A stretch of DNA of 64,000 nucleotides from Edolisoma coerulescens (GCA_013397115.1 VWZW01000499.1:310001-374000), one strand, 5' to 3'; counted from the first letter of the stretch, positions 1 to 13,540 are shown. Notes: a model not told the origin generated them from the letters alone. A program made the numbers and translations.

Positions 1-1479
1 TGTTCAAGACCCAGCCTAAATTCTGATGAGTCAAATCCCCAGCAGGAAGGCCAGAAAAAAATTGATCCCAGCCTTTGATCATCAGCCATGGTCTTCTGGA
101 AAATATGGATGCAGCTCAAACAGGGTCCTGGTGTTTCCAATCTAGTGACACAAAAGCACATCAGGATATGGGGACAACAGCTGCTGCATGAAATCTGGCT
201 AACTGGATTCTTGAACAGAATAAGTGTGATGTTGGCAATCCAACAAAATGCTTTAAATCTGAAGCTGTATGTAGTGTTATATAGGTGATTCTTTGCTTTC
301 TCCCCTACCTTCACTACAGTTCTGTTTTCTCCAAATGGTTCTAGTTTTGGCGCTGAGTCCAGTTCCTCTTCTGTCTGCCACTGCCACAGTTGAACTACTC
401 TCCCGAGGTCAGGCTAGACTGCCAGACTTCTGGCAGTAGTGCTCCTTGGAGAGCTTAATCTTGCCCTTTCTCTGTTAGAGAGAACAGGATGCTCTTCAAA
501 ATGCTGTAGTACTGAATTTTCAGAGAGGGGAATCTCCACATGGCTTATGAATAGTTACACTTAATAGCACACCACAGAGCAACCCAATGAAAAGCTTAAT
601 AAATTGCTTAGGGGAAAGGAGTGCAGTGGTACTGAGCACTGTGTGAAAAAACTGTGCGTGAAATCTTGCATCTTTGCACAATGCAGATAGTGAACACATG
701 AACTGTTACCCAAATTTTTCACCTTATTGATCTCAGAGCTACACTTGAGTCTGGCAGAGATATCACCTGGAATGGCTTCACTTAGGGTTTCTGCAGTCTG
801 TTACTGATTGACCAGCTTGGAAAACTGGGATTCGTAATTGGAAGGGTCAGTGACTGAAATGGTAGCACACACTTGACTTCGGCTCCAGGCACTGCTTGTA
901 GCGAATCAAATTCCTACCTGTTTTGTGAGAAAAAATACATCTTGCATTTTGTTCCAGTCTTTTTAAAAGAGGAGAGTAAAAAAGAAGGTGCTTCAGACCA
1001 TGGTGCTATCCTTTCTCTTCCCTTAAAACCACAGGCATTTGGAAGCATGGTGGGAATTACCACATACCCTGCAGGAGCATAAGCGTAATTTCTGGGCCAT
1101 CAGTAATAATTGGGTGGGAGAGGCCACTTACACATGGCAATTTCCATAGTCCTCCACAAGTAAGGAACAAGACTATTATAGCTGTCTTCTGCAAAAAAAG
1201 GCAAGTTGCAAAAAGTTGTAAAAAACTGTGGAAGAGAGACAGATATGTCCAGACTGCAGATGTCCACAGCTAGTCATTGATGCTCACAGTAGGGGAATTG
1301 AGGCGTGAATCCCTGGGGAAAGCTGAAAAAATAAATAAATTACTCTTTATATTCTTATGAGCCTAGAAATTGATAAACAACAATGTTACTAGGCCTCTCC
1401 TCCTGCCATATCCTGCTTTTTACTTCAAGGCCTGTACCTTGTAAACATTAGCACAGGTGGCTGACTCTCATACTTTTTT
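1..1479. other. Non-coding, no recognised feature
   Basis: Unique-looking sequence of mixed composition. The longest open frames are about 70 codons, which is what chance gives, and none resembles a known protein. I see no repeat family, promoter or RNA gene here. Confidence 0.6.
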
Positions 1480-1542
1480 GTAATCCACTGATTTCAAAGA
1501 TAAATGTGCATATGTACACATTTTACCATGACTAAAGCCTAC

Positions 1543-1559
1543 ATTGAAATTATTTCAAT
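1543..1559. repeat. Perfect inverted repeat, 8-bp arms with 1-nt centre
   Basis: ATTGAAAT at 1543-1550 and ATTTCAAT at 1552-1559 are exact reverse complements around a single T. No function is claimed. A dimeric protein-binding site is one possibility. Confidence 0.75.
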
Positions 1560-2031
1560 ATTGCCATGACAGTTTAATTACAGAAAATGACCACTGAATC
1601 TGCAGTTTCGATAGAAAGGCTAAAATTAGGGTTGGGTAACAAGATACAGTTTAAATACTCTAAAGGGCTTTTCTGTAGTCTCTATTTATCTTTTCCCGTG
1701 TAATTTCTCTCATCTTCCTCAGTAAAGCTAATCAAAATAACCATAAAACCAGATTAAACCTTTTATATCGACACTCTTATTCAGAAAGAAACAAGACTAA
1801 ATTCAATTTAATTTAAATCACTTCTAAAGTCCAAAGGAAAGCAAATTATAGTGACTGAAAGTAAGTTTCATTTTGCATAATAGTTTCCACTGGTTTGGGG
1901 GATTAATGTAACTTCAATAATCAATTTCAAAATCACTGTGTTTAATTCAGATTGTTTTCCCTCAGCATCAAAATGTACAGAGGCTTTAAATGGCAGCTAT
2001 TTGCTAAAGTTCATAAGCCCTTTAGAAAGGA

Positions 2032-2047
2032 TTAAGAATATTCTTAA
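2032..2047. repeat. Perfect 16-bp palindrome
   Basis: TTAAGAAT at 2032-2039 is followed directly by its exact reverse complement ATTCTTAA at 2040-2047. The core GAATATTC has the GAA-nn-TTC spacing of a heat-shock element, and another GAA lies just downstream. Whether HSF binds here is unknown. Confidence 0.75.
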
Positions 2048-2120
2048 AGAAATAAAAAAGAGCCAACTTCAGTTACCAGACAACCACAGGATGATGTCTA
2101 GCAGTTCTCAATCAGCCATT

Positions 2121-4061
2121 AGTGATGTCCAGTATCATCAGGCATCCTGAGCTTCACCAGCAGCCTGCTGACACCACGCATGGTCAAGCGATAAGAGAGT
2201 GCTGGAAAACATCATTTTTAAAGCAGCGTGATCACAGTGAATTTGGATGACCTGATTCTGTAGGGCTTGCAAAGGCCAGTTTTCTGAGTTCCACTCCAAA
2301 CACATCCTGTCTCATAGGTCACAGATTAGACTTTGATACAAGCTTAGGTTTTAGAACAGCTTTCGTGTTCCAAAAATGTTGTCACAGACATGGGATTGAA
2401 CTGTTGATTTGGCAGGGTATCGTTCTTTTCACTAGCACTGTGACATATGGGGGTGGAGGAGGAGAAGAGAAGGGAGTGAAAGGTGGCTGTTTTGCATCCC
2501 TATTCAGCTCGCTCTCTCTTTTTTAACACAGTCATCCATTGCAATCCCTCACTGAATAAGCTTGGCAAGCTCAGGGGCCGGATGTCAAAGCCTGGCTTTG
2601 ACTGTAACTCTGCAACACTGGCATTTGGCTGTGCCATTGCCTTATTCATGGACAGTCCATTACTTATTTTTAAAAGAGTATAGCTATTGAGTTTGCATCA
2701 TTATCTCTCTGCTTTCAATTCAATTATTTACAAAATAGCCATTTTTTAGCCACAGAAAATTCCAAGAAGTGGCCAAGAAACTCCATTCCTTTTTTTTTTA
2801 TACTAGGAGACAGATTAAACATTATACAGTTAATTGGCTTCTTCCTTAGTAATCTAAAATCACTAATCTTGTTATTGAATCCAAATACCTCAATCTGTGA
2901 GCAATTTGGAGAGCTCACCCTGGGCTGCTTTTGTGTTTGTATTGTGGATGCCTGTAAACAGTAACGAGATGTCACAGTAACTTGTGCATGAATAGGGTTA
3001 GGCTCAGAGATGGCTATATATCAAAGTTAATTAGAAAACAAAATCTTGGAGGATGTGAAAGCATTTCTCTGAAGTGCTACTCTATTTGACAGCTGCAGAT
3101 GTATACCAGCCACTGCCACCTCGTGTGGGAAGTCTCAGTTTTCTTATAAAAACTCTCCAGCATGAAGAGGGGCAGATCAGCTGGGCCCACAATAAAGGGG
3201 TTTGAAGTTTTATTCTTTTCGTGGAAAGAGCTATCTAGGCATTTGAGATGTTTCTATGGAGCTATATATTGCTGCCCAGTGATGGGGGAGGGATGTGTGA
3301 GATGTGTCATCATCATCATTTCAGCTCTTATAAGGGAAAAATAAAAGGTATTAGTTGGAGAAAACAATGCCATTACTGTCAAGAAGAATGAATATTGCAA
3401 GGGAAAAGATGCAACTGAAAGAAAATGCATTATAGTATTGTTTTTAAATATTCACTTCTATGAACTAAAATTACTGTTCCTTTTTACTGACTAAGGTGCT
3501 TCACATTAATATTGGAAACCTCTACATGGAATCTACTACATTTTAATTATTTCTTGCCCTGCCTGGGATATTAATGTTGGGATTACCTTTGAAACAGTAT
3601 TGGTGATTTATGTAAAGTTCAGCATGTTCTATGACTCTACCAGTTTGAATTAAAACAAGCAATGGAAGAAGTATGCTGCTATCACAACAGCTCTAGATTA
3701 CTGTTTTCAGTAGTTGGTATGATCAGTGTACTTGAAGCTTTACCTTTGGTCCGTGTCCTGGAACTCTTCCTTTCCTTCAGCAGCAAATCACTAAGGGAAG
3801 AAAAACTGGGAGGCTTGGCTCCACAGACTTAGATTTAGGATTTTAATAATACCATAAAGTAATGTGTTTCACCTGTTGCACCTGTTTAGATTCTGTATTC
3901 AGGCCAATGCTTTTATAGTTTAACTGTTACTAGTTGAGCTGGGCAGAAAGTGTGTTTAATAGATAAAATTATCTGATTGTGTTAAGCTGGGTGTGATTCA
4001 TCTCCGGTCACTCTGTCCTGTTGGATTTAACCATAAAGTATTTGTACACACCAAAACTGCA
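2121..4061. other. Non-coding, no recognised feature
   Basis: Unique-looking sequence between the first candidate regulatory block and the first LTR. It has only short chance ORFs and no repeat that I recognise. Confidence 0.55.
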
Positions 4062-4788
4062 TGTATTTGGTTTGTGTGGCAAGGTTTTGCTACAGGGGTG
4101 GTTTCTGTGAGAAGATGTCAGAAGCTTTCCCCATGACCAACAGAGGTAGTGCCAGCTGGCTCCAAGACTGACCCATTGCTGCTCAAGTCCAAGCCCGACA
4201 GCCATGGTAGTAGTGCCTCTAGGGTAGCAGATTTTAGAAGGGGAAAAAAAACCATCTGCACAACACCAGCTGCAGCCAGAAAAAGGAGTGAGAGTATGTC
4301 AGAGGGACAGCCCTACAGCCACCAAGGTCAGTGAAGGAGGAGCAGGAAGAGTTGCTCCAGGCATAGGAGCTGAGATTCTCCTGCAGCCCCTGGAGGCCTA
4401 TAGGGAAGCTGAGATCCACCAACAGCCCTTGGAGGACCCTACCCAGAAGCAGGTGGATGCATGAACAAGGCTGTGACCCCATGCGAAGTCTACACTGGAG
4501 CAGGTTCCTGGCAGGACCTGTGACTCTGTGGAGAGAGGAGTCCAAGCTGGAGTAGGTTTACTGGCAGAACTTGGTTTATTTTTCATCAACCAACTTGGAT
4601 TTGATTGGAAATAAGTAATTTCCCCAAGTCATGCCTGTTTTGCTCATGACAGTTATTGCTGAGTGACCTCTCCCTGCTCTTGTGTTGACCCATGAGCCTT
4701 TTATGTTCTCTCCCCTGCTCAGCTAGGAAGGGAGTGACAGAATGCTTTCAGTGGGCACCTGACATCCAGTCAGGATCAATCCGCCACA
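4062..4788 (+). mobile_element. Solo LTR, avian ERVL-like, internally deleted
   Basis: The element starts with TG at 4062 (TGTATTTGGTTTGTGTGGC) and ends with CA at 4788. It aligns along its 5' half with the copy at 44766. Shared tracts include the 'ACAGGGGTGGTTTCTGTGAGAAG' type run, the A-rich stretch near 4240 and the 'GCAGGTGGATG' region at 4449-4459. From memory of bird genomes this is a common ERVL-class LTR, but the family name is not certain. A degenerate polyadenylation signal AATAAG lies at 4609-4614. Compared with the other copy, a few hundred bases are missing after about 4572, where the sequence jumps to the LTR 3' portion. No internal retroviral sequence adjoins it, so it is a solo LTR. 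I could not find a target-site duplication. Confidence 0.8.
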
Positions 4789-7700
4789 CCGAGCTATTGA
4801 ACGGCACACTGCAGCTGTTCAATAGACTAATTTATCTCAATGATTTAAGATATTTGGAGGTCAGAGGATCTCACGGTGAATCCCAAGGATCTTGGCATTC
4901 TAATAACTAATCTGGCTATTGTTCTTTCAGATTTCTAGAGTTGGCAGCAATTTCCTAAACCTGTTCCAGAGACTATCAGAGCTTGCTTTCCTGGTCAACA
5001 AGAGGCCGTTCTGCTTTCCAAGACAAGGAGGGGCAAAACCATGCCCAATCATGGCAGCTCTGCTTTAGTCTATCCAAAATATCAGCTACTTCACTTTATT
5101 AAGCTGGAATCACTGAATATTTTCTCTGATCTAACTTGTCAGGGAGCCTATGGCTACCACACAATGTTTGCCACTTGACTCCCAGAAATGGAACATTTTT
5201 GTGAGAGAGGCAGAGGCTGTAGAGGCAGCAATTGGAGAAAAAAAAAAAAAAAGTGAAGCTTTCACATGGCAGACCAGTTGACAGCATTAAGCAGATGTTT
5301 TTCATTTGTAAAAAAAAACCATTCCTCTCTTCTCTTTCTTGCTGTGGTCAGTCCCAGTAGAAACCACTTGAAAGTTGTAGAATAAAGACAACATCAGAGC
5401 ACTGATACCAAGGGAGAAAGTGAGGAATTTTGTTTTGCTCTGTTTTTTTCTTGCTGTCCCAGTGTGAATAAATAAGAGATATACTGAAGTACCCTATGGC
5501 AAATCTCACTCTAGGTTTCCTCCATGGGAAATGTGGTAAGAAAAGAATAATGAGGCTACATTTGTTGTCAGTGATGACCTACCCCATGGGAAATGCATCT
5601 TTTCTTCAGTCCTGTTTTTGCTCCACACTATAGCTACTCAGGCACCCAAGCGTGAAAATTTGAATCACAAATATAAGTTTAAAATCCAGGTTCCTGTATG
5701 ATATCTAAGAAAGATAATAACTTTAAAAAAGGAGTCACAGAAGTCAGCACATTGTATGAAGTACCCCTAGTTCAACCAGAAGAAAATACAGAAAGAGCGC
5801 TGGAAATCTTGCCCTTCTCTTGTCTTTGAGGTATGTACTTGCATTTTTAACTTACTCACTTAGTTGAGAATTGTTTTTACAACCTAAAATCATTGTGAAA
5901 ACTGTGCTTTCTTTTAAAATATGATTGCTGAGTCATATGAGCCATAAGACTGCCTTGACATATAAGACAAGGCAGCATTGTTCACTTCTCATACAGAAGG
6001 AAATACAGACTCTGCTCATCAAGAGAGTGGCCTAAGTCCTCTGCGTCCTGGGAATGTTCAAACTCACCATTCCAGGAAAGAACCCAAACCCTGGAAGTGC
6101 ACCACTTTCTACATTTACTTTTGAAACAAGGAAAATAACAAGGGGGAACAAGACATTTGTTCATCCAGCCTTCTGCAGCCTCAGGCAGGGTGAAGACCCT
6201 CCAGTGTGAGATGGGATATAACAGTTCCTCAAGGCAAAGAATGACTTGGGGCCAGATCTCTGGCTCCATGGGTGGGTATCAGCATCTAAAGTCGTATATA
6301 AAAGGCATTGGGTTGCACATCTGTTATCCACTTGAATGAGTTCTGGCTCTTCAGAAGAATACTTACAGTATCATATGTTCAGGAATATGTTTTGCAGACG
6401 GAAAGAATAAAGGCACTACTCTGCAGCATTTCCTCCAGTTTCTGGCATCTGGAGATGGACAAATGTTTTGACTCCACCCTTCCCAGTTTCTTGCAGGCTA
6501 GCTGTAGACATGGCCCTGCCCAGTGTGAGGTTTTGAGTCCCAGACAGCGCTGGGGGTGTGTATGGGGTGTATTACACAGGCCTTTCAACTTCCATTCTTG
6601 TACCAAGACATCCACTTTGCCTTTTCTCTCCTACACCTTCTCTTTTCACCAGAAGAAGTCAAATGATTTCTTATATTACACATCGTTTACAAAAGCACTT
6701 CTTTATTTTCTGTATTAACGGGGTCATTTGATGAGTTAACCTAGAAAAAACTGTCTGAAGACACAGTACAAAAAATATAGGACATGAGGAAAATATGTAA
6801 AGAGATCATGGAAAGCTGCTAGTTTAACCACTATTATCATTATTCAATATGGCATTGGTGAAACACTGAAGAAGCCACCACAATTTTCTAGAGTTAAAAT
6901 TACAGCCCTTCATTAAACCCTCCACATGTGTGTAGACCAAGAACATATCTGCTGATGGCTACTGAAGAGATGTTTCAGCTGTCTTTGAAATCAGCTGGAT
7001 GTGCTTCATTCAAAGTATGTGAAGTCATCTAGAACATTCTGCTTCTCTGCTTGGCCTTCATTACAAGGTTTTATGATACGGTTTCCTTGACAAAGCTGTA
7101 AGTTATCTTCCTCTGCCTACAGCACTTACTGTGGGCAGAAACCACAAGGAGCACCTTACCACCTTGTCATTAGGCAGATTATTGCTATCCAAATACCACC
7201 CCACGGCACCGTGACCAAACCTGGAAAATATGCTTACACCACCTGGGAGTGTGTAAGTTGGCACTCTCTCCTTACCACTGGAAAGAAACACCAACCATTT
7301 TTTTCCAACCACACGATAGACAATAGTACCTACCTCCTGCTGGCTGAGGTCACACAATATTGGCCATAAAAGGTTGAATAATGGCTCCAGCACCAATTAT
7401 TTAATGATGGAACATACATACTTGTGTCATCAACATAGGCATCCTCAGTGCTGGCACTGAGAACACCTCAAATGCTGTCAGAATAACTGCACTACCCACA
7501 GCTTCTGGATACTATTTTCAGCACAGCAAGAGAGGAAAGAAGAGTGGCCAGTCCTTTCATCCTTGCTTATGCTACTGGCTCTGTCTTAGCCCCATAAAGC
7601 TCATGGCTGGACTAGTGACCTCTACCAACCTGGTCTAGCAGGGTGACCATGCCAGGCTACTGCTGTGGGCCATAAGTACAGTTGACCTGTTTTGGCCCCC

Positions 7701-10700
7701 ATGAAAAAGAGTTAAAAGAGTGAGTAAGAGCATGTATAGAAGTTGAACAGCTTCCACAGTTTGTTAGAATGCATTTTACTTCAATGAATATTTTTGTTTA
7801 TAATAAAAAAGGCCTTAAAAAAAAAGCCCAGAAAGCAATAAACAGCAAAATGTTATGTTTGAGGTTTCAATCCAATCCTCTCCAAAACAGCCACCCAGAG
7901 CCCCTACTGATTCCTCTCTTTACACAACTCCTACCTAGTTTTATGCTAGATCTGAACCTAGCTAAGAGTGTCTTCCTGGACCTAGGCCAGAAGTTGAGGT
8001 TAGGGTTCCTAAAGCCACCATGTACATCACATTCACGCATGCTCTCTGGACTTGCACCTGGCCACTCACTTTTTGAGGTCCAGAACTAGGGGAAGTCTGA
8101 AAGCAGAGGCTGTTGATGGCTTTCCATCAGAAACAGCCTTCCACACAGTGTACAGCTAAGGGCCCAATGTGTATGTGAAGGCAGGAGAGGATGAGGGTGT
8201 AAGGGCTGGAGAGACCTTTGTGTGGGCAGAGAATACTGGCTGAAACCATGCGCACAGTTCAGATCAGCTCATACCAATGAGCAGTGAGTGTGTTCCAGAT
8301 GACAACTTCCAAACATGCAACATCTTGCAAGCAGAGGAGGACTGGGTATGAAATCCAGCTGGGCTCCAATGGGCCAACATACATGCACCTTCAGAGACTT
8401 GTACTTTAAATCTGAAGTTTTAAAAAGTAGAAATAAGTTTAAGTTGTTTCCTGTTTAAAAGCCAGATGGGCAGTTAAAGTTCCTGCCCAACGAAGAGGGG
8501 TGAGAAAAGTCTTCTTGGGCCATAAGAACTTATAAACTCACCAAAGAAGGTTAAATATGAGTGACTACTCATCAATATGTAAACTATTATTTAATTCAGT
8601 TGTCAAACTGAAATATGTCTTTGAAGTCTAATCATGTATAAAGCATATTGTGCCTTTGTGAATGTATACATATAGACGTACAAATAAAATATTTATAAAT
8701 TTTATATATGTTCATATATATTATATGAATGAAGAATTTTTTATCTTCCTATTCAATTTTCCATTAAGTTCACAGTTATCAGATTGTTGCTTAAAAACAC
8801 ATAAGACCACCTCTCAAATACAGAACACCACATTTTTTTCTTGATTTGAATTAAGTGCCATTCAAAAACCCTAAATCAAATTTTAATTTAATCTACTTTA
8901 TTACTTGGGGTAAAACATACAGCTTTAGGGACAAACAACATCTTCCAACTTCCAACACTTTTGTGTTACAAATGTGTGGTGGGCAATCTGGTACCTCTGC
9001 AATATGAACACTAGAAATGTTAATTGGGATATCAGTAAAAATACAGTAGTTCCTTTGGACATAGTGGAGGAAAATTCAGTTTATTCTAACATGAGCTTCA
9101 AATAGGAATCCCAAGCTAAGAAAACTGAAATTGCATTTCAAACTACATTTTCTCTTTCAAACTTGTGTGGTACAGAGAAGAGTATTGATCTTATTTTAAG
9201 GCTCTACTTTCAGCACTCTGCAATAAACATTTTAAAATATTTTGCACTTCGTCTTTTTCTTACAAAAAAAAACCCCCGAAGGCCGTTGATGGAATGAGTA
9301 ACAATGGGATTCATTAACATTCCTAAGAGATTATTGAAGATTCACAAGACATCCAATGCTTTCAGTCTGTGTGCAGTACCTCTTTACATGATAGCCTACT
9401 ACAATTATGTCAACATGTCAATGAGAAACATGAGGCTATTGCACAAAGTGTGATTGAAGAATAATCCAAGAAGAGAGAAATTATTCCAGGAAAAAAAGGC
9501 CCACTGAGGAGCTTGCTCAAACCCTGAATGAGCACGCACACCCCTTCACTGAGGGTGTTTTCCAAATGCAGTTAAGGAGGAAGCCTTTAGGTCTAATCAG
9601 CTTTGTGGTGGGACCCTGAGACTTGAGCAGCACCAGAGCCTCTTTTTACAGTCTGTCAGCACAGGCACGGCACCCATCCCTAAGGAATGCAGTGCATTTA
9701 CACATTACCTCAGGGTTACAGCCATACAAATACTGCTGGCCTTTTACCTGGGCCTGTGAGTTTCTAAGAAACATTTGTGTTCCCAGTAGGCTTCTGAGGC
9801 AACAGTGCCTTGTTGTACCACACTACTGCTTTAACAGCTTCCCTCCAGTCAGGTCTGACCTTAGTGAAGAAAAATTTTTGAATCAGAAAGGGTCTTAACC
9901 CAAAAATGTCATGTGTCCCAAGAGCTATCTAATAAGAAAACATGGAAATATGAAATAATCAGTAAGGAAGCAGGGTTATCATCACAGTCCAGAGCTATTT
10001 AAAAGTCAGAGTAAACAAGACTGAGGCTGAAAAAGGAGAATTAGGTTTATCTATGAACCTTGATGTCTAAGACCAAAATAGAATAAACTAAATGGAACCT
10101 CTCAGCTGACTCAGCAACCTCTTCTTTCCTGCTGTTCTGCATGTCCTGCTGGTCTTTTCCCCTGTCAGAAATCCCTTTTCTGGGATGTGAGTATCTTAGT
10201 GTCCCTATTCACATCTCCTAGGGACCCTTCACATTTCAGAGAGCCTTAGCACTCCAGTCAAATTGCTGAGACAAATCTTTGCTGGCAGGTGCTTGCACAA
10301 GCAAGAAGTCAAAGAGAATATACTTTGATCCATCATTGATCAGAGAATGCTTTCCAAGGGTCAGCCCATGTTAGAATCCTTGTTCAACTACAATCTTCAA
10401 AAACTATGTGGTCTTCTTGCCTATCAGACTCCTTGACCAGACCCCTTAAGAAGTACAGTAACATTCCACACTTACAATTGTCTAAAACTACAAAAAATTT
10501 GGGAGTACATGCCTAGTTCTTCAGCTTTATGTGAGGAGTGAATGTTAGTCATTGCGATTCACAGTTATTTCTCCCCCATTTCCCCCACATTTTTGCTAGC
10601 TCAATATTTTCTAGAGGAGACCCCTTCCGTATGTTCTGTCTTTTAGAGATACTTCCTCCAGCAACCATCACCAGGTCACCTAAACCAAATGGAAGCCTAT

Positions 10701-12399
10701 GTCCTTCTCAGATATACAAGTAATCAACACCATGGGGATAACACCTATAAGGCAAATCCACTCCATGATAGAGATCTTGGAGAGATTCTAGTACTATCTT
10801 TCCAACACCTGAAATATAAAATGCCCCAAGCCCTCTTGCCAGGGCACTTCATTTTTCAAAATTAGTTGCACTTCAACAGCTTGAACCTGTAACTCAAAGA
10901 TCATTAACCTACTTCCTCTGCCTTCCTGCAGGAAATTAATAGAAAGGTGTCTTCCAGTATCTTACATATGTATGATTTCCCAGTGGCTTAAAAAAGATTT
11001 ACTCTACAGCACCTTCTAAAATAAGGTTTCACTCTCAGTTGAGACTCTTCTTGCCAGATGATAGCTCAGACTGACATTTTTTTAATGGCTCAATATGTCA
11101 GCATCTCTGAAAAGTATGGGTTTAGTGCCAAAAATAGATTGACTTTTAATGAGAATAGCATTTACCAACGTCCCAGTAATTCACTTATCACATACTGTCA
11201 TTAATGTACCAATAATTGTAAATTGCTTCTGCCTACAGAAGCTCTGCTCACAAGGTCCTGTGAAGTCAGCATCTTAGCCTTTATGTAGACTGTAACATCT
11301 TGCTTGGCTAGTGAATGTAATGTGTCATTTATTTTTACTGCCTCATTTGTACACGGTTCCCATTTCTTTCAGAAGCTATATTCTGCTTTCCATGACCGAG
11401 CTATCTATCTTTATAAAGGGATAAGAATCCTTTTAAAGGATAAGTGCTTAATTCTGCACTTTATTGAGGCTGAAATACAGGCTGCCACACTGTATTCTAA
11501 AAGGCAAACAAAAGAACAAGTTGAAGAGACGAAAGATTTCAGAAGAGCTGTTTGACAAATAAAACAACTCTCTGTATCAGAACCACTGGGATTATTAAAG
11601 GTACATGTGGTTTCATTCCCCCATGCACAGTTAGAAACTCCTTTCCTGAACTGTATACAGAGCAGAAGACTCAAGGGCTCCTCATCTTCTCAGGACAGAG
11701 CTCAGGTGTGAGAGTAACTAATCAAAAACAGAAAGAGGGAAAATTATCACTGCATAGTTCATGAGAAATACTGTGAAAATACTATTTCATTGTTTAAATT
11801 ATGTCAGGAAAAAGAAGAATTTAAAGCCTTCTGAAGAGCCACAGATAAATGTGTTTGCCATGTCTGTATTGCATGAATCAGGAATGAAGCCAGAATTTTT
11901 CTAGAACTGAGGCTCAAAGACAAAGCCTTGGGAAGAGGAGGAAAATACATTGTTCTGCAGTTTCAACTGAAATTTCTGTGTATGTTACTGATTTTTTTAG
12001 ACCTTCTTTACAAAATTAACTTTATTAACTAGTTAGAAATAATAGTAATGCAGAGATGACCAATCACAAGATAAAATTCTATAAATGTGCAGTGATAGTT
12101 GCATAAAACTCTCAGCAAACAACCAATTACTTCTACAATTTTTCCACAAAGACAAATAAAAACAAAATTTAAATAATCAAATTGTATTTTCCATATCATA
12201 TTTTCTCATAGAAGTGTTGCGTCCATAGCCTGGAAGCAAGCAGTAGGCAGAGTTAAATTACCATTTATTTTAGATAGCCTTGCTTGGCCTCAATCTAGGT
12301 TTGTAGGGAAAAAACTGGAGGGGAAAACACAACCATTACAGAGGAATTATAGTAATTTGCAAACGGAAAAGTGGGTCAAATCTGCTGTATAAATTATTC
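4789..12399. other. Non-coding unique DNA
   Basis: Long stretch without a recognisable gene or interspersed repeat. It holds an A15 run at 5238-5252 and an AT-rich tract near 8655-8735. Open frames reach about 136 codons (6308-6718), but they lack any recognisable domain and overlap frames on the opposite strand, as expected by chance. Degraded ancient repeats could be present but unrecognisable by eye. Confidence 0.5.
5238..5252 (+). repeat. A15 homopolymer
   Basis: Fifteen consecutive A residues. No retrotransposon body is recognisable upstream, so it is best described as a mononucleotide run. Confidence 0.85.
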
Positions 12400-13255
12400 A
12401 TAATGAGTTGTTCATTCAGATTTATATTGGATAGATTTGAAAACAGTGAAATTGAGACCAGAATTCCTGTAAAGGTGAAATTACTTCAGCATGTTACTGA
12501 GAATAGCTATAGTATTTTACTTTATGAAATATTGAGTTGACATTTATTTATTTATTATGGTTACCTGCATTACAGAACAATACATCCATCGAGAAAACTC
12601 TAAGGACAAAATGATACAAACAGAATGTGCATTGCATTAATGGCTAGCATTTAAGAGAGGATGTCAGAGAGAACCTGACTAAAAATATCCACTAGTACTA
12701 GAAAATCACACTCCAGGCTCGAGCTTCCCCAGTAATAGGGTGCAGGGCCGTTTGGCAGGCACAGAAGCTGAATGCAAGATGCATCTCTCTTTAGGACTGA
12801 CTCATCCTTTCTGCTGGCACAATCTGTTTTCCCCAGAATGCAAACATTTAATCCAGCCCCCGGGGATGTTTATGCTGATAAATAAGCAGGCTCTGTTTCG
12901 ACCTCACTAACAAGCTGTCTCTCATTCACATCCACTCTAAGTGGCACTAGACATGGGCATGGTGAGCAGAAGCCTGTTGGGTCTATCAGCCCAGATGTGT
13001 GGTCCTGCTTTACTGAGAAGTACAGCTGTGGAAGAGACAAGGAGATCTCTACCAGCTTCCCCTCCGCACCTGCCTGTGCCCGCCCCACAGTGGAGCCGTG
13101 TCAGGGAGGAGACCCAGGCCAGGCCTTTTGGGTGCCTGATCAGAGCAGTCTCTGCAGCACGACCACTTGGGCAAGGACTGAGCACAAGAGCCCTGCACCA
13201 GCACCCTGCCACAGGAAGTTGTCCTCCAACAGCACCTTTCTGGATCTTTTCAGGG
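12400..13255. other. Non-coding, partly GC-richer stretch
   Basis: The second half (about 12950-13255) is richer in C and G than its surroundings, and frames on both strands are open for about 100-180 codons. The translations are low in hydrophobic core pattern and match no family that I know. Higher GC alone lengthens chance ORFs, so no gene is called. Confidence 0.45.
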
Positions 13256-13540
13256 AAGCACAAACTCGGATAAGATGTGCTTTTTTGTTGGAGAGCTGCC
13301 TTATTTTTCCTAATTTATTTTTGGCAAGTGCTTTGGTTTATCAGGCATGTTGTGGGGAATTCTCCTTAGTGCGAGACAAATTTGTCCTTGACAGAACTGT
13401 ACTGATTAGAACAGTTCCATCAGGGATGGATCTGGCCAATTATCTTTTCAATTTGGGTAAACATGACTTAGTTGGTCTAGCATCATTTGCTCAGATAATC
13501 AATACACGCAGCAGGCACAAAGGCAAATCCATTGCATAGC
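13256..13540. promoter_or_regulatory. Candidate conserved non-coding block with clustered palindromes
   Basis: This block has no repeat signature and carries two symmetric motifs 20 bp apart. GACAAATTTGTC at 13375-13386 is a perfect 12-bp palindrome. GAACTGT at 13394-13400 and ACAGTTC at 13411-13417 form a 7-bp inverted repeat with a 10-nt spacer. Clustered dyad symmetry suggests dimeric transcription-factor sites, but this is inference. The stretch also lies inside the longest open frame of the window (12997-13539, 180 codons), so a coding role is the alternative. No protein similarity supports that. Confidence 0.25.

Larger units (their letters stand above)
1480..2120. promoter_or_regulatory. 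Candidate conserved non-coding block with palindromes
   Basis: This stretch has no recognisable repeat and no low-complexity runs. It is dense in homeodomain-like AT cores (TTTAATTA, GCTAATCAAA). It also contains two perfect palindromes, listed separately. This texture is typical of vertebrate conserved non-coding elements, but conservation cannot be seen in a single sequence. The call is an inference from composition only. It could equally be neutral AT-rich DNA. Confidence 0.22.

Noticed and set aside
12997..13539. 180-codon forward frame, the longest in the window
   Set aside because: There is no recognisable domain and no upstream promoter or splice structure. Its first half lies in GC-richer sequence with long overlapping frames on the other strand. 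It was treated as chance.
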